Source: Nostoc foliaceum FACHB-393 (lineage in GTDB: Bacteria; Cyanobacteriota; Cyanobacteriia; Cyanobacteriales; Nostocaceae). Taken from it: a stretch of DNA of 64,000 nt. The stretch is taken from contig NZ_JACJTD010000009.1 in the NCBI RefSeq assembly GCF_014698505.1, positions 1 to 64,000 of the forward strand, read 5' to 3'. The notes beneath the pieces are model-generated. The model was given only the letters and a program-made list of their open reading frames with translations. It had not been told where the DNA came from and searched no databases. This document shows, one piece after another, positions 18,784-28,060 of this stretch. Position 1 is the stretch's first letter, and the number at the start of each line of letters is the position of its first letter. The position numbers and the translations under genes are program-made.

Positions 18784-19223
18784 CTAGTCTCCAGTGCCAT
18801 GTCCTGAATTATGAGTTTTTGCTTCTGATGGCTCAGGCTGAGGTTTTTGATACTTACCTGGATATTTATGCTGAAAATAAGCTTCTAGCACTTGTAAAAC
18901 CATCGGCATGATCGCCGGAGTTTTCACCAAAAGCCACAACCACAATTTCTGGTTTATTACTGGGAGCATAAGCACCAAACCAAGGCTGAACTCGATACCC
19001 GCCATTAGCAGGGACAGAAAACATAATCGCTGATTGCAGGGGTGTCACTTGCAAAGCACCTTGACCAATTGACATATTTCTTTTCCATTTCATCTTGCAG
19101 GATGTTGAGAATTTGTGCTTGACGCGGGTCAACTACAGACCAGAAAGGCTTAGTATGTGCCATCGACCACAAATATACAGAGCTAGGATAGCGAGTACCA
19201 AGAGCGGTATTATCTGTATACAA
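18784..19223 (-). pseudogene. Decayed duplicate of penicillin-binding protein 2
   Basis: Three pieces, in the same order and strand as mrdA but in different frames, match separate parts of PBP2. TRYPSSVYLWSMAHTKPFWSVV matches about residues 85-106, MSIGQGALQVTPLQSAIMF and PANGGYRVQP match about 460-490, and WFGAYAPSNKPEIVVVAF with YFQHKYPGKYQKP match the C-terminus. The active-site serine region and KSGT are gone, so about 330 residues and then about 70 residues were lost internally. It cannot encode a transpeptidase. It is a remnant of a tandem duplication of mrdA, and a reading frame call here would be misleading. Confidence 0.9.
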
Positions 19224-19383
19224 TTACCCTAAACTCATGCCCAATAATGGGTATAAAAGAATCGGGCAAGTATATTCTTGAACAATTGTTTTTGGCGGAT
19301 ACAATAAACCAAAGTGTCAAATCTAGTCTGCCCAAAAGACTACTGACAAAATTACGTAATATCACGGCATTCTACTCAGAACT

Positions 19384-20511
19384 ATGGCTCAAATTGTCAT
19401 GCAGAATCAGAGGGGGATAACAACTTTTCAGCCACTTGATGTTGAACTGCGTAACGTGTTCAAGTTTTTTAACCAAGAACCAGCAGTACATGGAATAGAT
19501 TTGGATGTCAGACAGGGAGAATTTTTTAGTATTTTAGGCCCCTCCGGTTGTGGTAAAACAACAACACTGCGCTTAATTGCTGGGTTTGAAATCGCTGACG
19601 CTGGCAAGGTTCTGATTCAGGGCCAGTCTATGACTAATGTGCCGCCTTACCGCCGACCCGTCAATACTGTATTTCAAAGTTACGCTCTATTTAACCACCT
19701 GAATGTTTGGGATAACATCGCCTTTGGACTACGGTTAAAAAAAATCCGCAAATCGGAAATTGAAGCTAGAGTTCAAGAAGCTTTAAAGCTAGTAAAAATG
19801 GAAAGTTTGCGATCGCGCTTTCCCAATCAACTTTCTGGTGGTCAACAGCAGCGAGTCGCTTTAGCAAGGGCCCTAGTCAACCGTCCCACCGTCGTACTAC
19901 TGGATGAACCTTTAGGGGCGTTAGATTTGAAACTACGTAAGGAAATGCAGGTTGAGTTATCAAATTTACACAAAGATTTGGGAGTGACCTTTGTGATGGT
20001 GACACACGACCAAGAAGAAGCATTGTCTTTGAGCGATCGCATTGCCGTGATGAACCAAGGCAAAATTGAACAAGTTGGCACTCCCAGCCAAATTTACGAA
20101 CGTCCTCAGACATCTTTTGTTGCTGATTTTATTGGCGATACTAATTTATTCAGCGGTGAAATCGTAGCGGTAGACTCGTCTAATGTTAGAATTTCGACCA
20201 AAACGGGTCTATCAATTGTCATTAGCCGCGCTGAAGATACACCATCTGAATTATCGCAAGCGGTGGTAGTCAGCATCCGCCCAGAAAAAATACAGCTTTC
20301 GCTTTATCCACCCAATTTGCCAGCTAACTGCTTTGAAGGACGGCTGATCAATGTTATGTATTTGGGCACACACGTTAATTATGTTGTGGAATTAACAAAT
20401 GGTATTAGCATAAATGTGTTGCAACCTAATACTTTTGGCCCTTTAGCAGACCGCAACACGCCTATCTACGCTTGGTGGGCAGAAAATGATTGTTTGGCTA
20501 TTAGTCAGTAG
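19384..20511 (+). CDS. ABC transporter ATP-binding protein, PotA/spermidine-putrescine type
   Basis: The ATPase of an importer. Walker A is GPSGCGKTT (residues 52-60), the signature is [15 protein letters not shown], Walker B is [12 protein letters not shown] and the switch histidine is in [11 protein letters not shown]-terminal TOBE domain (about residues 290-370) is present, as in the PotA/FbpC/CysA group. [30 protein letters not shown] is closest to PotA. No permease or binding-protein genes are adjacent, so the transport partner is encoded elsewhere and the substrate is inferred only from similarity. Confidence 0.87.
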   Translation: MAQIVMQNQRGITTFQPLDVELRNVFKFFNQEPAVHGIDLDVRQGEFFSILGPSGCGKTTTLRLIAGFEIADAGKVLIQGQSMTNVPPYRRPVNTVFQSYALFNHLNVWDNIAFGLRLKKIRKSEIEARVQEALKLVKMESLRSRFPNQLSGGQQQRVALARALVNRPTVVLLDEPLGALDLKLRKEMQVELSNLHKDLGVTFVMVTHDQEEALSLSDRIAVMNQGKIEQVGTPSQIYERPQTSFVADFIGDTNLFSGEIVAVDSSNVRISTKTGLSIVISRAEDTPSELSQAVVVSIRPEKIQLSLYPPNLPANCFEGRLINVMYLGTHVNYVVELTNGISINVLQPNTFGPLADRNTPIYAWWAENDCLAISQ

Positions 20512-20719
20512 AGTTATCAGAATCTGCCCTAAAGGTTTATCAACCAACTATCCCATCGTACCAAAAGGGTAAAATATCCTTGTGCGATCGCTACTGATAT
20601 GATCTCAATTAAATTGTTTAATTGTTTGTTCTGCTGACAAACCACATTGGCTATTCTTAATTACATTATTGATGGGTAAAGTTTAATGGTAACTATGATT
20701 AGCTAAATAGGTAAATATA

Positions 20720-21919
20720 ATGGAAGGTAAAAGATTTATCCATACCTTGCGATTAAAAAACTTCATTTCCTATGGAAGTGAGGGTGAAGAAATTGAACTG
20801 CAACCGCTCAATGTTTTAATTGGGGCTAATACTTCGGGTAAATCGAATTTAATTGAAGCAATGGGTATTTTACGCGCAACACCCACAGATTTACCAGCAC
20901 CTTTTCGTCAAGGGGGAGGCATTAGCGAGTTTCTGTGGAAGGGTGGACAGGAAACTCCGGTAGCTAAAATAGAAGTAACTTTAAATTATCCTCAAAGACT
21001 CCAAAATTTGCGCTATTACGTTAATTTGACTTCGATTGGTCAAAGACTAGAGCTAGTAGACGAAGCTGTAGAAAATGAACAAAGATATCACGGTGAAAGC
21101 GATGTCTATTTTTACTATCGTTACCAAAGTGGTCGTCCAGTTTTAAATATCACCAAGATAGAGAACGATGGAGAACCATTCAAACGCTCTCTTCGCCGAG
21201 AAGATTTGATTCCAGATCAGTCAGTTTTATCTCAGAGAAAAGATCCAGACCTGTATCCAGAGCTTTCTTATCTCAGCACACAATTTTCTAATATTGGTTT
21301 ATATCGTTACTGGCAGATGGGGCGATATTCAGAACCAAGAAATGCTCAAAAAACTGACTTACCTGAACATCCTCTACTAGAAGATGGCAGTAATTTAGGT
21401 TTAATGTTAAATAACTTACAACACCAAATAGGGAATAGAAGAGTTATTGAAAAACTGAAAAAGTTTTATGAAGCAGCCGAAGAAGTGAGTGTAAGAATAT
21501 ATGGTAGTACAGTACAGATATTTATTCGTGAAGAAGGACTTCTTGAACCAATTCCTGCAAATCGTTTATCTGATGGTACACTCCGTTATTTATTTTTAAT
21601 GACTTTACTGCTTGACCCAACTCCACCACCACTTATATGTATTGAAGAACCAGAGATTGGTTTACATCCAGATATTTTACCTACTATTGCAGAAATGTTA
21701 ATCGAAGCATCAGGGCGAACTCAAATAATAGTTACTACCCATTCTGATGCTTTAGTTTCTGCTTTGAGTGAATATCCTGAATCAATACTGGTGTGTGAAC
21801 GCAATGAAAAAGGATCTCATCTCCGCCGCCTTGAACCTGATAAACTGAAAAATTGGCTTGAAAATTATACTCTTGGCGACCTCTGGCGGATGGGTGAAAT
21901 TGGGGGCAATCGATGGTAG
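20720..21919 (+). CDS. AAA15 (RecF/OLD-like) ATPase, first gene of a two-gene cassette
   Basis: An SMC/RecF-like ATPase of 399 residues. LRLKNFISYG starts the domain, Walker A is GANTSGKSN (residues 35-43), the ABC-like signature is LSDGTLRYLFL, Walker B is ICIEEPEIGLHPDIL and VTTHSDALVSAL holds the switch histidine. It has no nuclease domain of its own. Its stop overlaps the start of the DUF4276 gene by 7 bases, so the two are translationally coupled. ATPases of this class paired with a TOPRIM-like partner form defence systems such as PARIS and resemble split OLD nucleases. Defence is inferred here, not shown. Confidence 0.86.
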   Translation: MEGKRFIHTLRLKNFISYGSEGEEIELQPLNVLIGANTSGKSNLIEAMGILRATPTDLPAPFRQGGGISEFLWKGGQETPVAKIEVTLNYPQRLQNLRYYVNLTSIGQRLELVDEAVENEQRYHGESDVYFYYRYQSGRPVLNITKIENDGEPFKRSLRREDLIPDQSVLSQRKDPDLYPELSYLSTQFSNIGLYRYWQMGRYSEPRNAQKTDLPEHPLLEDGSNLGLMLNNLQHQIGNRRVIEKLKKFYEAAEEVSVRIYGSTVQIFIREEGLLEPIPANRLSDGTLRYLFLMTLLLDPTPPPLICIEEPEIGLHPDILPTIAEMLIEASGRTQIIVTTHSDALVSALSEYPESILVCERNEKGSHLRRLEPDKLKNWLENYTLGDLWRMGEIGGNRW

Positions 21920-22557
21920 TAGAGGTTAGAATTTATATAGAAGGTGGTGGAGATGGAAAGAATACGAAAGCTTTAATTAGACAAGGATTTAGTAACTTTT
22001 TAAAACCACTTGTAGAAATAGCTAAAAGTCAAAAAATTAAATGGAATATTACTATCTGTGGTTCTCGTAATAACGCTTTCCGTGATTTTAGGAATGCTTT
22101 AAAATCTCATCCAGAAGCCTTTAATGTGTTGCTTGTTGATGCAGAAGCATCTGTTACCACACAGTCTCCTTGGAAGCATCTGAAGTTTAGGGATAATTGG
22201 GATGCACCATCAGGTGTTGATGATAGTCATTGCCATTTAATGGTACAAGCAATGGAAGCTTGGTTTATTAGTGATATAGCAACCCTAAAAAAATTTTACG
22301 GGCAGGGATTTAAAGAAAATGCTATTCCCAAAAATGCTAATGTGGAGATTATTGACAAAGATAGTTTAGAACCAAGCTTAAAAGCTGCTACTCGTTCTAC
22401 TAAAAAAGGTGAGTACCAAAAAATCAAACATGTCTCGAAACTTTTAGAATTATTAGATGTGGACAAAGTACGCAAGGCTTCGCCACACTGCGATCGCCTA
22501 TTCACCACACTAACAACAAAAATGGGTGTATCAACCAACAACCCTAATGAAGAGTAA
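21913..22557 (+). CDS. DUF4276 protein, partner of the AAA15 ATPase
   Basis: The 214-residue protein fits DUF4276. RIYIEGGGDGKNTKALIRQGF at the N-terminus contains Glu10, VLLVDAEA contains Asp76 and Glu78, and HCHLMVQAMEAWFISD is the family signature near residue 110. The spacing of a first Glu strand and a later DxE strand resembles a TOPRIM-like metal site, so it could be a nuclease or an inactive scaffold. It overlaps the upstream ATPase gene. The C-terminal region includes KASPHCDRLFTTL. The function is inferred from context as the effector or partner of the ATPase. Confidence 0.8.
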   Translation: MVVEVRIYIEGGGDGKNTKALIRQGFSNFLKPLVEIAKSQKIKWNITICGSRNNAFRDFRNALKSHPEAFNVLLVDAEASVTTQSPWKHLKFRDNWDAPSGVDDSHCHLMVQAMEAWFISDIATLKKFYGQGFKENAIPKNANVEIIDKDSLEPSLKAATRSTKKGEYQKIKHVSKLLELLDVDKVRKASPHCDRLFTTLTTKMGVSTNNPNEE

Positions 22558-22643
22558 AAAATTCTTGAGCGATCGCAATTCACCTCTAACATCAAGCTAT
22601 CATCGGATATTGTGGAATTTCTGTGCGTAACCCAATAGCATCT

Positions 22644-25217
22644 ATGACCGCTTCTCACTCTGAAACTCCATCTACTAAACCCGACGCGAGTACTTTTATT
22701 TCCGACCATCGACAGGTAGACCGCAGCAAGTTAAGTCAAATGTATCTGCACTATGTCGAGACGAAGGATAAATATCCTCACGCAGTATTGCTGTATCGGG
22801 TAGGAGATTTCTTTGAATGCTATTTCCAAGATGCTGTCAAACTAGCCCAAGAATTAGAATTAGTCCTCACTAGCAAGCAAGCTGGGGAACAGGGACGAGT
22901 GGCGATGTCTGGTGTTCCACACCACGCTTGGGAACGCTACACCACAATGCTGGTAGAAAAAGGCTATGCAGTGGTAATTTGCGACCAAGTGGAAGATGCT
23001 TCAGAAGCTGCTGGTAGATTGGTACGCCGGGAAGTAACGCGCATCTTAACTCCTGGCACTTTGCTAGAAGAGGGAATGCTCAAATCTAGTCGTAATAATT
23101 ACCTTGCAGCAGTAGTAATTGCCGCAAATCATTGGGGTTTAGCTTATGCAGATATCTCCACAGGGGAATTTCTCACCACTCAAGGTAGCGATTTAGAACA
23201 TTTGACACAGGAATTAATGCGCTTGCAACCTTCAGAGGTGTTAGTTCCGACAAATGCGCCCGATTTGGGTAGTTTGCTGCGTCCAGGAGAAACTTCGCCA
23301 CATCTCCCCCAGTGTTTGCCACCATCATTTTGCTATAGTTTGCGATCGCAAGTACCCTTTTCCCAAGGCGAAGCTAGACCTAGATTATTGCAGAAATTTA
23401 AGGTGCGATCGCTCGAAGGACTCGGTTGTGATCATCTTCCCCTCGCTGTTCGTGCGGCTGGTGGCCTTCTAGAATACCTGGAAGATACCCAAAAAGAAAA
23501 CCCAGTTACCCTCCAAAGACTCCGCACCTACACTGTCACCGACTACCTAATTGTTGACAATCAAACCCGCCGTAACCTGGAAATTACCCAAACTGTCAGG
23601 GATGGAACTTTTCACGGTTCCCTACTCTGGGCATTGGATAGAACTAGTACAGCGATGGGTGGGCGTGCTTTGCGGCGGTGGTTGTTACAACCATTACTCG
23701 ATATTAAAGGCATTCGGGCACGTCTTGATACCATCCAAGAATTGATGGAAAATACGCCCCTACGTCAAGATTTACGGCAGTTGTTACGCCAAATTTATGA
23801 CCTAGAACGCCTGACGGGAAGGGCAGGTTCTGGTACAGCTAATGCCAGAGATTTAGTAGCTTTGGCAGATTCCCTCTCACGTTTACCAGAATTATCCCAC
23901 TTAGTAACTGAGGCGCGTTCTCCATTCCTCAAGGCTTTGCAGAAAGTTCCAAGTGTATTGGAAGAATTAGCACAAAAGTTACATGCGCATCTTGTGGAGT
24001 CGCCACCCATACTAATCAAAGAAGGCGGATTGATTCGCCCTAGTGTAAATCCCCTCTTGGATGAAAGGAAGGCGACTGTAGAAGCTGACCAACAATGGAT
24101 TGCCAACTTGGAAGTTGATGAGAGAGCTAAGACCGGAATTTCGACACTGAAGGTAGGATTTAACAAAACTTTTGGTTATTATATCAGTATTTCCCGCAGC
24201 AAATCTGACCAAGTACCTGCTAATTACATCCGCAAGCAAACCCTGACAAACGAGGAACGTTACATTACCCCAGATTTGAAGGAAAGAGAAGCCCGGATTC
24301 TCACGGCGCGGGATGATTTAAATCAGTTGGAGTATGAAATTTTTACGTCGTTGCGGGAAGAGGTAGCACAAGAGGCGGAAGTAATTCGCAATCTTTCTCG
24401 CGCAGTGGCGGCGGCGGATGTGTTGTGTGGTTTGGCTGAGTTGGCGGTGCATCAAGGTTATTGTCGTCCAGAAATGTTGCCAGGAAGGGAGATAAATATT
24501 GTTGATGGCCGTCATCCGGTGGTGGAACAGTCTTTACCTGCGGGTTTCTTTGTGCCGAATTCGACTCAATTAGGAAGTAGTGAAGAAGAAATTTCCCCAC
24601 TCCCCGATTTGATTATTCTCACCGGGCCAAACGCTAGTGGCAAAAGTTGTTATTTGCGTCAGGTGGGATTGATTCAGTTAATGGCGCAGATTGGTAGTTT
24701 TGTACCAGCTAGGTTTGCAAAATTAGGAATATGCGATCGCATTTTCACCCGTGTAGGTGCAGTGGATGATCTGGCAACTGGTCAATCTACCTTCATGGTG
24801 GAGATGAATGAAACGGCAAATATTCTCAACCATGCCACATCTAGGTCGCTGGTTTTATTGGATGAAATTGGCCGGGGAACGGCAACTTTTGATGGTCTTT
24901 CTATAGCTTGGGCGGTGGCAGAATATATAGCAGTGGATATTCGGGCACGAACGATTTTTGCTACTCATTACCATGAATTGAATGAACTAGCTAGCATTTT
25001 GCCGAATGTGGCTAATTATCAAGTGACGGTGAAAGAATTACCCGACCAAATTATCTTTTTGCATCAAGTTCAACCGGGAGGCGCTGATAAGTCTTATGGA
25101 ATTGAGGCGGGAAGATTGGCAGGTTTACCAGCCGTAGTTATTCAACGAGCAAAACAAGTGATGGGGCAAATTGAGAAGCATAGTAAGATTGCGATGGGGC
25201 TGCAAAATCTGGATTAA
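22644..25217 (+). CDS. mutS: DNA mismatch repair ATPase MutS
   Basis: MutS recognises base mismatches and small loops and recruits MutL. The protein is full length (about 857 residues from the ATG at 22644; a GTG at 22623 would add seven residues). The mismatch-reading loop [11 protein letters not shown] is present, with the connector, lever and clamp regions following. Walker A is [11 protein letters not shown] at about residue 661, followed by [14 protein letters not shown] and [22 protein letters not shown]. It is of the MutS1 type. It is cytoplasmic and the last gene of the plus-strand run after the AAA15/DUF4276 pair. Confidence 0.96.
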   Translation: MTASHSETPSTKPDASTFISDHRQVDRSKLSQMYLHYVETKDKYPHAVLLYRVGDFFECYFQDAVKLAQELELVLTSKQAGEQGRVAMSGVPHHAWERYTTMLVEKGYAVVICDQVEDASEAAGRLVRREVTRILTPGTLLEEGMLKSSRNNYLAAVVIAANHWGLAYADISTGEFLTTQGSDLEHLTQELMRLQPSEVLVPTNAPDLGSLLRPGETSPHLPQCLPPSFCYSLRSQVPFSQGEARPRLLQKFKVRSLEGLGCDHLPLAVRAAGGLLEYLEDTQKENPVTLQRLRTYTVTDYLIVDNQTRRNLEITQTVRDGTFHGSLLWALDRTSTAMGGRALRRWLLQPLLDIKGIRARLDTIQELMENTPLRQDLRQLLRQIYDLERLTGRAGSGTANARDLVALADSLSRLPELSHLVTEARSPFLKALQKVPSVLEELAQKLHAHLVESPPILIKEGGLIRPSVNPLLDERKATVEADQQWIANLEVDERAKTGISTLKVGFNKTFGYYISISRSKSDQVPANYIRKQTLTNEERYITPDLKEREARILTARDDLNQLEYEIFTSLREEVAQEAEVIRNLSRAVAAADVLCGLAELAVHQGYCRPEMLPGREINIVDGRHPVVEQSLPAGFFVPNSTQLGSSEEEISPLPDLIILTGPNASGKSCYLRQVGLIQLMAQIGSFVPARFAKLGICDRIFTRVGAVDDLATGQSTFMVEMNETANILNHATSRSLVLLDEIGRGTATFDGLSIAWAVAEYIAVDIRARTIFATHYHELNELASILPNVANYQVTVKELPDQIIFLHQVQPGGADKSYGIEAGRLAGLPAVVIQRAKQVMGQIEKHSKIAMGLQNLD

Positions 25218-25370
25218 CTTGTGTCGGTTGCCAAATTATTTGTCTGCGTTGACAGATTTTAAAGGATAAGGAAGCCCGTGCTTTATTCAGAAAATGATTA
25301 AGATTTGAAGAGCGAATTCTGATTTCCACCTCAAATGTCCATGCGACACCAAATAGGTATAGGTGTTGTC

Positions 25371-25979
25371 CTACTTTGGCCAAGCTTGCAACGCTGTCTC
25401 CACAACCCGCAATAGTTCCGTCCGAGTGGCTCCGGTCGCCGCCAAAACTGACATTCCACAATTGACTGTCACCACCAAACGGGCGAGAGCGGCTGGGTCG
25501 GAATCGGTCGGCAAGTCGCCCTCCAAAATCGCCCGCTCGAAACGCTTACACAGGTCGGCTTCGCTTGAGGCTCGGCGTGCAGACAATTCCTGCCGGAGCG
25601 GATTGGCCGGATCTCCGCATGAAAGTGTGCCATGAACCCAGAGACATCCCGGTGGATTGCCCGGATCGGTTCCCAGTTCAACGACCCCGTGCATCATCCG
25701 CTCGGCGACCTGGCGCGCGGTCGGCTCTTTCAAAGCCTCACGAATATAGGCTGACGGCCCATCGGCATAGTGATCAAGTACTTTGCGGAACAAAGATTCT
25801 TTGTTGCCAAAGGCGGCATAGAGACTTGGGCGATTGATGCCCATAGCCTCAGTCAGATCGGAAAGGGATGTCCCCAGGTAGCCTTTGCGCCAGAACACAT
25901 GCATTGCCTGATTCAGCGCGTCATCGGTATCAAACTCGCGGGGTCGGCCCATGGCCGCAGTGGTTTTTTCCTGTTTCAT
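25371..25979 (-). CDS. TetR/AcrR family transcriptional repressor
   Basis: The ATG at 25979 (MKQEKTTAAMGRPREFD) is the likely start; the open frame further upstream to 26078 runs through the divergent promoter. The N-terminal helix-turn-helix is TSLSDLTEAMGINRPSLYAAFGNKESLFRKVLDHY, followed by a TetR_C-type ligand domain. It is divergent from an SDR oxidoreductase gene and probably represses it and itself. GC content and codon use (CGC, GCC, GGC) are clearly higher than in the surrounding genes and resemble proteobacterial DNA, suggesting recent transfer of the pair. Confidence 0.88.
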   Translation of the reverse strand: MKQEKTTAAMGRPREFDTDDALNQAMHVFWRKGYLGTSLSDLTEAMGINRPSLYAAFGNKESLFRKVLDHYADGPSAYIREALKEPTARQVAERMMHGVVELGTDPGNPPGCLWVHGTLSCGDPANPLRQELSARRASSEADLCKRFERAILEGDLPTDSDPAALARLVVTVNCGMSVLAATGATRTELLRVVETALQAWPK

Positions 25980-26087
25980 ACTTATCAGTATAATAATTTC
26001 TTGACAGGCTTGCCCCCATGCTTTATATCTATGCCAGACGATACAAAATTGTATTGTAACGACAAACTCCAACGACAAAAAAATATT
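25980..26087. promoter_or_regulatory. Divergent TetR/SDR promoter with candidate operator
   Basis: On the plus strand, TTGACA (26001-26006) and TATATC (26024-26029) are separated by 17 bases, a good sigma-70 promoter for the SDR gene. A palindrome ATACAA-AA-TTGTAT at 26041-26054 lies near the expected start point and is a candidate TetR operator. The SDR start at 26088 follows an A-rich leader. Confidence 0.6.
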
Positions 26088-26834
26088 ATGAGCACCAAAA
26101 AACTCACAGGTAAAGTGGCATTGGTCACTGGCGGCTCACGCGGTCTGGGGGCAGCGATCGCCAAACGTCTCGCGGACGATGGTGCAACTGTTGCTCTCAC
26201 CTACACCACCTCGCCGCAAAAAGCCGACGAGGTGGTGCTTGCCATCGAAGCGGCAGGTGGGCAAGCCTTGGCTATACGCGCCGATAGTGCCAATGTTGAA
26301 GCGGTGAAAAACGCTGTCGCCGAGACTGTGAAAGCCTTTGGTCGCCTCGACATCCTCGTGAACAATGCAGGGGTCGCCGCTTTGGCCCCGATCGACGAGT
26401 TTTCAATGGAGGATTTTGATCGGCTGATTGCGGTTAACGTGAAGGGTGTCTTTGTGGCAACTCAGGAAGCTGTCCGCCATATGGGCGAGGGCGGACGGAT
26501 CATCATGATTGGCAGCGTCAACAGCGACATCATGCCTTTTGCTGGCGGCTCCATCTACGCTTTGACTAAGGGTGCGATCGCCAGCTTCACGCGCGGTCTT
26601 GCCCGCGATCTCGGCCCTCGTGGCATCACGGTGAACAATATCCAGCCCGGCCCGGTAGACACGGACATGAACCCAGCGGAAGGCCCCTTTTCCGACACCA
26701 TGAGAAGCATGATCGCCCTCCAGCGCTATGGACGAAGCGAAGAAGTCGCCGGCATGGTTTCCTATCTCGCCAGTGCGGAAGCTGATTTTGTCACCGGTGC
26801 GAACCTGAAGATTGATGGCGGCTTCGCAGCCTGA
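26088..26834 (+). CDS. SDR family oxidoreductase
   Basis: A short-chain dehydrogenase/reductase of 248 residues, classical FabG-like type. It has the NAD(P)-binding TGGSRGLGAAIA, the NNAG motif, catalytic Ser in IGSVNSD, the YxxxK pair in YALTKGAIA, and the C-terminal FVTGANLKIDGGFAA. An open frame extends upstream to 25770 but runs antisense through the repressor gene, so the ATG at 26088 (MSTKKLTGKVALVTGG) is the start. The gene is GC-rich compared with its surroundings. It is likely controlled by the divergent TetR repressor. The substrate is unknown. Confidence 0.92.
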   Translation: MSTKKLTGKVALVTGGSRGLGAAIAKRLADDGATVALTYTTSPQKADEVVLAIEAAGGQALAIRADSANVEAVKNAVAETVKAFGRLDILVNNAGVAALAPIDEFSMEDFDRLIAVNVKGVFVATQEAVRHMGEGGRIIMIGSVNSDIMPFAGGSIYALTKGAIASFTRGLARDLGPRGITVNNIQPGPVDTDMNPAEGPFSDTMRSMIALQRYGRSEEVAGMVSYLASAEADFVTGANLKIDGGFAA

Positions 26835-26851
26835 TTCGGCGGCAATAGTAA

Positions 26852-26985
26852 AACCAAGAATCCGATCATGCAAATCTGTCTGACGACGATCCCAGCACCA
26901 AGGCAAAGCTGGGGCGCATCCTTAAAATTGGCTTCGCCGCCGTCGATCTCGGCGGCTTCGTCTCTTCTTCCGGTAATATTAGTAC
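26852..26985 (+). pseudogene. Remnant of an NADP/F420-dependent reductase-like gene
   Basis: Between two stops the plus strand reads ...LSDDDPSTKAKLGRILKIGF and then AAVDLGGFVSSSG. This resembles the segment after the Rossmann fold in NADPH-dependent F420 reductase-like proteins (pattern GDDxxAKAxVxxLxxxxGFxAVDxG). It has the same high GC content as the SDR gene upstream. No start codon or N-terminal half is present. I read it as the leftover of a third gene carried in with the TetR/SDR pair. Confidence 0.6.
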
Positions 26986-27012
26986 TTATCAAGAAGTTTT
27001 AATAAAAAAGAG

Positions 27013-27366
27013 ATGTCTTCAATTCCTCTAACATTGAACCTAATTGAAGGTTCTGTCTCCTTTAGTTTTTCACCCCAAGCAGCACGAGAATTAAAGACAG
27101 CGACGGATCAACTGATGGAGCGCCTGAAAGCTGTCGCCTCTAAACCCACTCCTGGCGGCGGTAAAGTCACTCCCCAACCACCCCTGGAATATCGTTATAC
27201 GGGTGAAGTATTTTTAGAAATTTTCTGTAATCCTAATATCTGGCCAACGCCCTTTGCAGCCAAAGTTTTACTGACTGTCCGTAACGTCAACATCCGCTTG
27301 ACTACTGAAGCTGAACTTACCCGCATCATTGAAGATATTAATCAGTATTTAGAGCAAGTAGGTTAA
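27013..27366 (+). CDS. Conserved-looking hypothetical protein, 117 aa
   Basis: I do not recognise this gene. The 117-residue product is soluble. It has an alternating strand pattern at the start (SSIPLTLNLIEGSVSFSFSP), a helix (AARELKTATDQLMERLKAVA), a Pro/Gly linker and a second alpha/beta part (YTGEVFLEIFCNPN, KVLLTVRNVNIRLTTEAELTRIIEDINQYL). An ATG with an AAAAGAG ribosome-binding stretch starts it. Base composition is back to that of the host, so it marks the right border of the GC-rich insert. Confidence 0.68.
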   Translation: MSSIPLTLNLIEGSVSFSFSPQAARELKTATDQLMERLKAVASKPTPGGGKVTPQPPLEYRYTGEVFLEIFCNPNIWPTPFAAKVLLTVRNVNIRLTTEAELTRIIEDINQYLEQVG

Positions 27367-27452
27367 TAATTTACCAAGGCGGCGGGAAGTCCACCTCTTC
27401 TCTACGAGACGCTGTGCGAACAAGGGGTGTCCGGGATAGCCGCCCCGTCGCC

Positions 27453-27500
27453 GTTGACTGATGACTGATGACTGTTAACCGTCATCAGTCATCAGTCAAC
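27453..27500. repeat. Perfect 20-bp inverted repeat
   Basis: Arms at 27453-27472 and 27481-27500 are perfect complements around an 8-base loop TGTTAACC. Each arm is itself built of TGACTGA-type heptamers, as in the short tandem repeats of Nostoc genomes. No T-run follows. Confidence 0.9.
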
Positions 27501-27525
27501 GTAAAATCCCATCCCCTTTTAGATA

Positions 27526-27570
27526 GTGAAGTTCCTACACTTATCTATCGGATAAATGTAGGAACTTCAC
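27526..27570. repeat. 14-bp inverted repeat with inner stem
   Basis: Arms at 27526-27539 (GTGAAGTTCCTACA) and 27557-27570 are perfect complements. An inner TTATC/GATAA pairing closes over a TATCG loop, so the whole forms a stem of about 19 pairs with one mismatch. Confidence 0.88.
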
Positions 27571-27823
27571 GGAATCTACATACTAGACTCAAGCTCTAGC
27601 ACCAGATATACAGAACAATTAATTCCGATGCCTTCTTTCACTTGAAAAGTTGTATAAATCCAGACTCCAATGCTTCTGTGTTAATGAAAAACGCAAGATT
27701 CTGTATGGGGCAATGCTCATCAAAAACCAGAGATTATCCCCTAGATTGAGCGTTCAATGGTTGATTGTGACATCCACACATCGAAAATAAACTCCCAATC
27801 CCAAATTTGAAATCAAACATTGA

Positions 27824-28060
27824 TTAGTCGTTGTCCCACTGTTCACGACCAATTAGGTCGCCAATGCGATCGCGTAACAAAAAGTCACATTTTTCTAATT
27901 CACATTCAACGCAAACCCACTCTCTCGCTGGAATGTATTGGCAGAGGGTATATATTGGCTGTTGTCTGCTAACCATTCCCTTTTGCACCAGTCGGCGTGC
28001 TTCGTCTTGAATCACATCGAGAGAGTAGTAATTGATAGAAGGCACCGTATTCACACTCAT
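27824..28060 (-). CDS. DUF4327 family protein
   Basis: A 78-residue protein typical of the cyanobacterial DUF4327 family. It contains YSLDVIQDEARRLVQKGMVSRQQPIYTLCQYIPAREWVCVECELE and then DFLLRDRIGDLIGREQW. Three cysteines lie in the middle. It is predicted soluble and mostly helical. The function of the family is unknown. It stands alone with a long gene-free region upstream. Confidence 0.85.
   Translation of the reverse strand: MSVNTVPSINYYSLDVIQDEARRLVQKGMVSRQQPIYTLCQYIPAREWVCVECELEKCDFLLRDRIGDLIGREQWDND

Larger units (their letters stand above)
27367..27823. other. Intergenic region with two strong hairpins
   Basis: No gene is visible. Two perfect or near-perfect inverted repeats follow each other (27453-27500 and 27526-27570). 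A dispersed repeat fragment (CTCTACGAGACGCTGTGCG) lies at about 27402. The rest is AT-rich. Confidence 0.65.

Noticed and set aside
24318-24600. Minus-strand ORFs inside mutS
   Set aside because: They are shadow frames opposite a clearly conserved gene.
25770-26087. Upstream extension of the SDR frame
   Set aside because: It runs antisense through the TetR gene and across the promoter; the ATG at 26088 starts the conserved SDR sequence.
26403-26992. Minus-strand ORFs opposite the SDR gene
   Set aside because: They are shadow frames of a GC-rich gene with no domain pattern.
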